Source: JAXDAY01 sp034679345 (lineage in GTDB: Bacteria > Eisenbacteria > RBG-16-71-46 > CAIMUX01 > VGJL01). Taken from it: 64,000 nucleotides of DNA. The notes under the pieces are model-generated. The model did not search any database, was not told where the DNA came from, and saw only the letters and a list, made by a program, of their open reading frames with translations. The position numbers and the translations under genes were made by a program. Positions 63,216 to 64,000 of this stretch are shown piece after piece (the stretch's first letter is position 1; each line of letters begins with the position of its first letter). The stretch lies in contig JAXDAY010000014.1 of NCBI GenBank assembly GCA_034679345.1, positions 1 to 64,000 on the forward strand, written 5' to 3'.

Positions 63216-63605
63216 TCAGTCGTCTTGACCTTGCTGATACTGGTGCTGGTACTGGTACTTGCCACCATTGGGACCGTGAGGACCGCTTCCGAGCAGTGTC
63301 AATGTGCCGATGTCGGTGACCTGGCCGTCGAGCACTTCGACATTCTCGAGGATCGCGCTGCCGACCTTGGGCTTGCCCGCCTTGAGAAGATACGTGCCGA
63401 TAGGAACGTCGGTGAAGTTGAAGATCCCGGCGGCATCCGTCATCGCGTAGCCCTGGCACGCCTCGTCGAGCCAGAGAGATACCTTGGCGCCTTCGACCGC
63501 GTTTCCATCCGGATCGACGATCAATCCCGTGACACCCCCCGTCTGCGCAGACGCCGCTCCTGCAATCAGGCATAGAACCGCCGCGATACAGAGAAACCGC
63601 TTCAT
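63216..63605 (-). CDS. Small secreted CarboxypepD_reg-domain protein
   Basis: 129 residues. Signal peptide 1-20 ('MKRFLCIAAVLCLIAGAASA'), one carboxypeptidase-regulatory-like beta sandwich ('GGVTGLIVDPDGNAVEGAKVSLWL...MTDAAGIFNFTDVPIGTYLLKAGKPKVG', about 23-80), then a Gly/Gln/Tyr/His-rich tail 'GGKYQYQHQYQQGQDD'. AAGGAG lies 8 nt before the ATG. A stand-alone domain of this type may bind surface ligands; role unknown. Confidence 0.8.
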   Translation of the reverse strand: MKRFLCIAAVLCLIAGAASAQTGGVTGLIVDPDGNAVEGAKVSLWLDEACQGYAMTDAAGIFNFTDVPIGTYLLKAGKPKVGSAILENVEVLDGQVTDIGTLTLLGSGPHGPNGGKYQYQHQYQQGQDD

Positions 63606-64000
63606 GCGAATGCTCCTTCCGTTCGATCCTGTTATTGAAGTCGGAAATCCAGAATCCCAGCCGGCGCCTCCGCCCGAGTCGAGTCGTGCCCCCCACCGCG
63701 GATGTCGTCCGCGGTTCCGCCTGTGCGCGACTTACCCTGATCGACCGACCCCAGCCGGCATCCTACTGTGCCCATGAAGAGGCGCGCTGATACAAGTATC
63801 CTCGGTGGTTGAGATTCCCTTATGTACCCAGGCAGCAGAACAGGCCCCAGTGGAAGGGGTGGGGCCATTCTTTCCGGCAGGCTCTTCGTGCGTCTCGGGC
63901 CGCTGCGACGGGATTCCCGCATTCCCGATATGAGAGATGGAATCGATCCATCCAGTCGGCGGTCGATCGATCGTGGATCCGATGGGGCGCCGCCACCAGG
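63606..64000. other. Right-edge region without an identified gene
   Basis: 395 bp. Open frames here are short and lack codon or motif support. An ATG near 63931 opens a frame running off the window edge (about 23 codons), which could be the start of a gene but cannot be judged. Confidence 0.3.

Noticed and set aside
63632..63922. 96-aa minus-strand frame at the right edge
   Set aside because: No ribosome site, no domain and low-complexity composition.

Overview
The window is high-GC DNA from a Gram-negative-type bacterium. The bacterial assignment rests on ECF sigma factors, a sigma-54 activator, FixJ-type two-component proteins, Shine-Dalgarno starts and signal peptides. At least nine secreted proteins end in an FlgD/Por-like Ig sorting domain (NP(F/S/A) motif, then 'GRRVR', then 'PAGIYF.R'). 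That feature, together with FG-GAP, LVIVD, BNR and TPR proteins, points to an FCB-related candidate phylum of the Eisenbacteria type. This is an inference from gene style; no rRNA, tRNA or CRISPR array was found.

Layout. 1-123: end of an IS21-like element that truncates a serine beta-lactamase-family gene downstream of an ECF sigma/anti-sigma pair (115-1626). 1821-4151: Ser/Thr kinase with TPRs. 4279-7647: FG-GAP surface protein. 7866-12715: ECF sigma factor translationally coupled to a 1415-aa kinase/AAA/TPR signalling protein. 13008-14708: small membrane protein, flavodoxin-like reductase and YidB-like protein. 14762-18122: gatD and gatE, an archaeal-type Glu-tRNA(Gln) amidotransferase, which is the most surprising content here. 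18281-19573: TPR/PD40 protein. 19605-20128 and 57307-57867: two copies of a non-autonomous element with 19-22 bp terminal inverted repeats. 20239-25621: RRM protein, histidine kinase with two response regulators, and a B12-binding radical SAM enzyme. 25958-41116: secreted proteins, including a Cys-rich duplicated protein, a lamin-tail protein, a C39-like protein, an FG-GAP/D-Ala-D-Ala-carboxypeptidase fusion and an FG-GAP protein, plus a TPR-GAF-sigma54 activator.

41143-45871 is an arsenic/organoarsenical resistance operon on the minus strand (arsR, arsP, CxxC thioredoxin, two-part thioredoxin, ccdA, acr3). Two matching operators each sit exactly inside a 17-bp promoter spacer. 45940-53070 holds bacterioferritin, an OPT transporter, pheA, a beta-helix protein and an Eis-like acetyltransferase. 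53210-63605 holds an LVIVD protein, a TPR lipoprotein, an MFS/POT-like transporter, a BNR protein, a subtilase and a small CarboxypepD_reg protein.

Working together: much of the window is envelope and surface biology, with secreted propeller or helix proteins that share one C-terminal sorting domain. It is controlled by several kinase, sigma and two-component modules. The arsenic operon couples efflux to periplasmic thiol redox. GatDE would supply Gln-tRNA(Gln) by an archaeal route.
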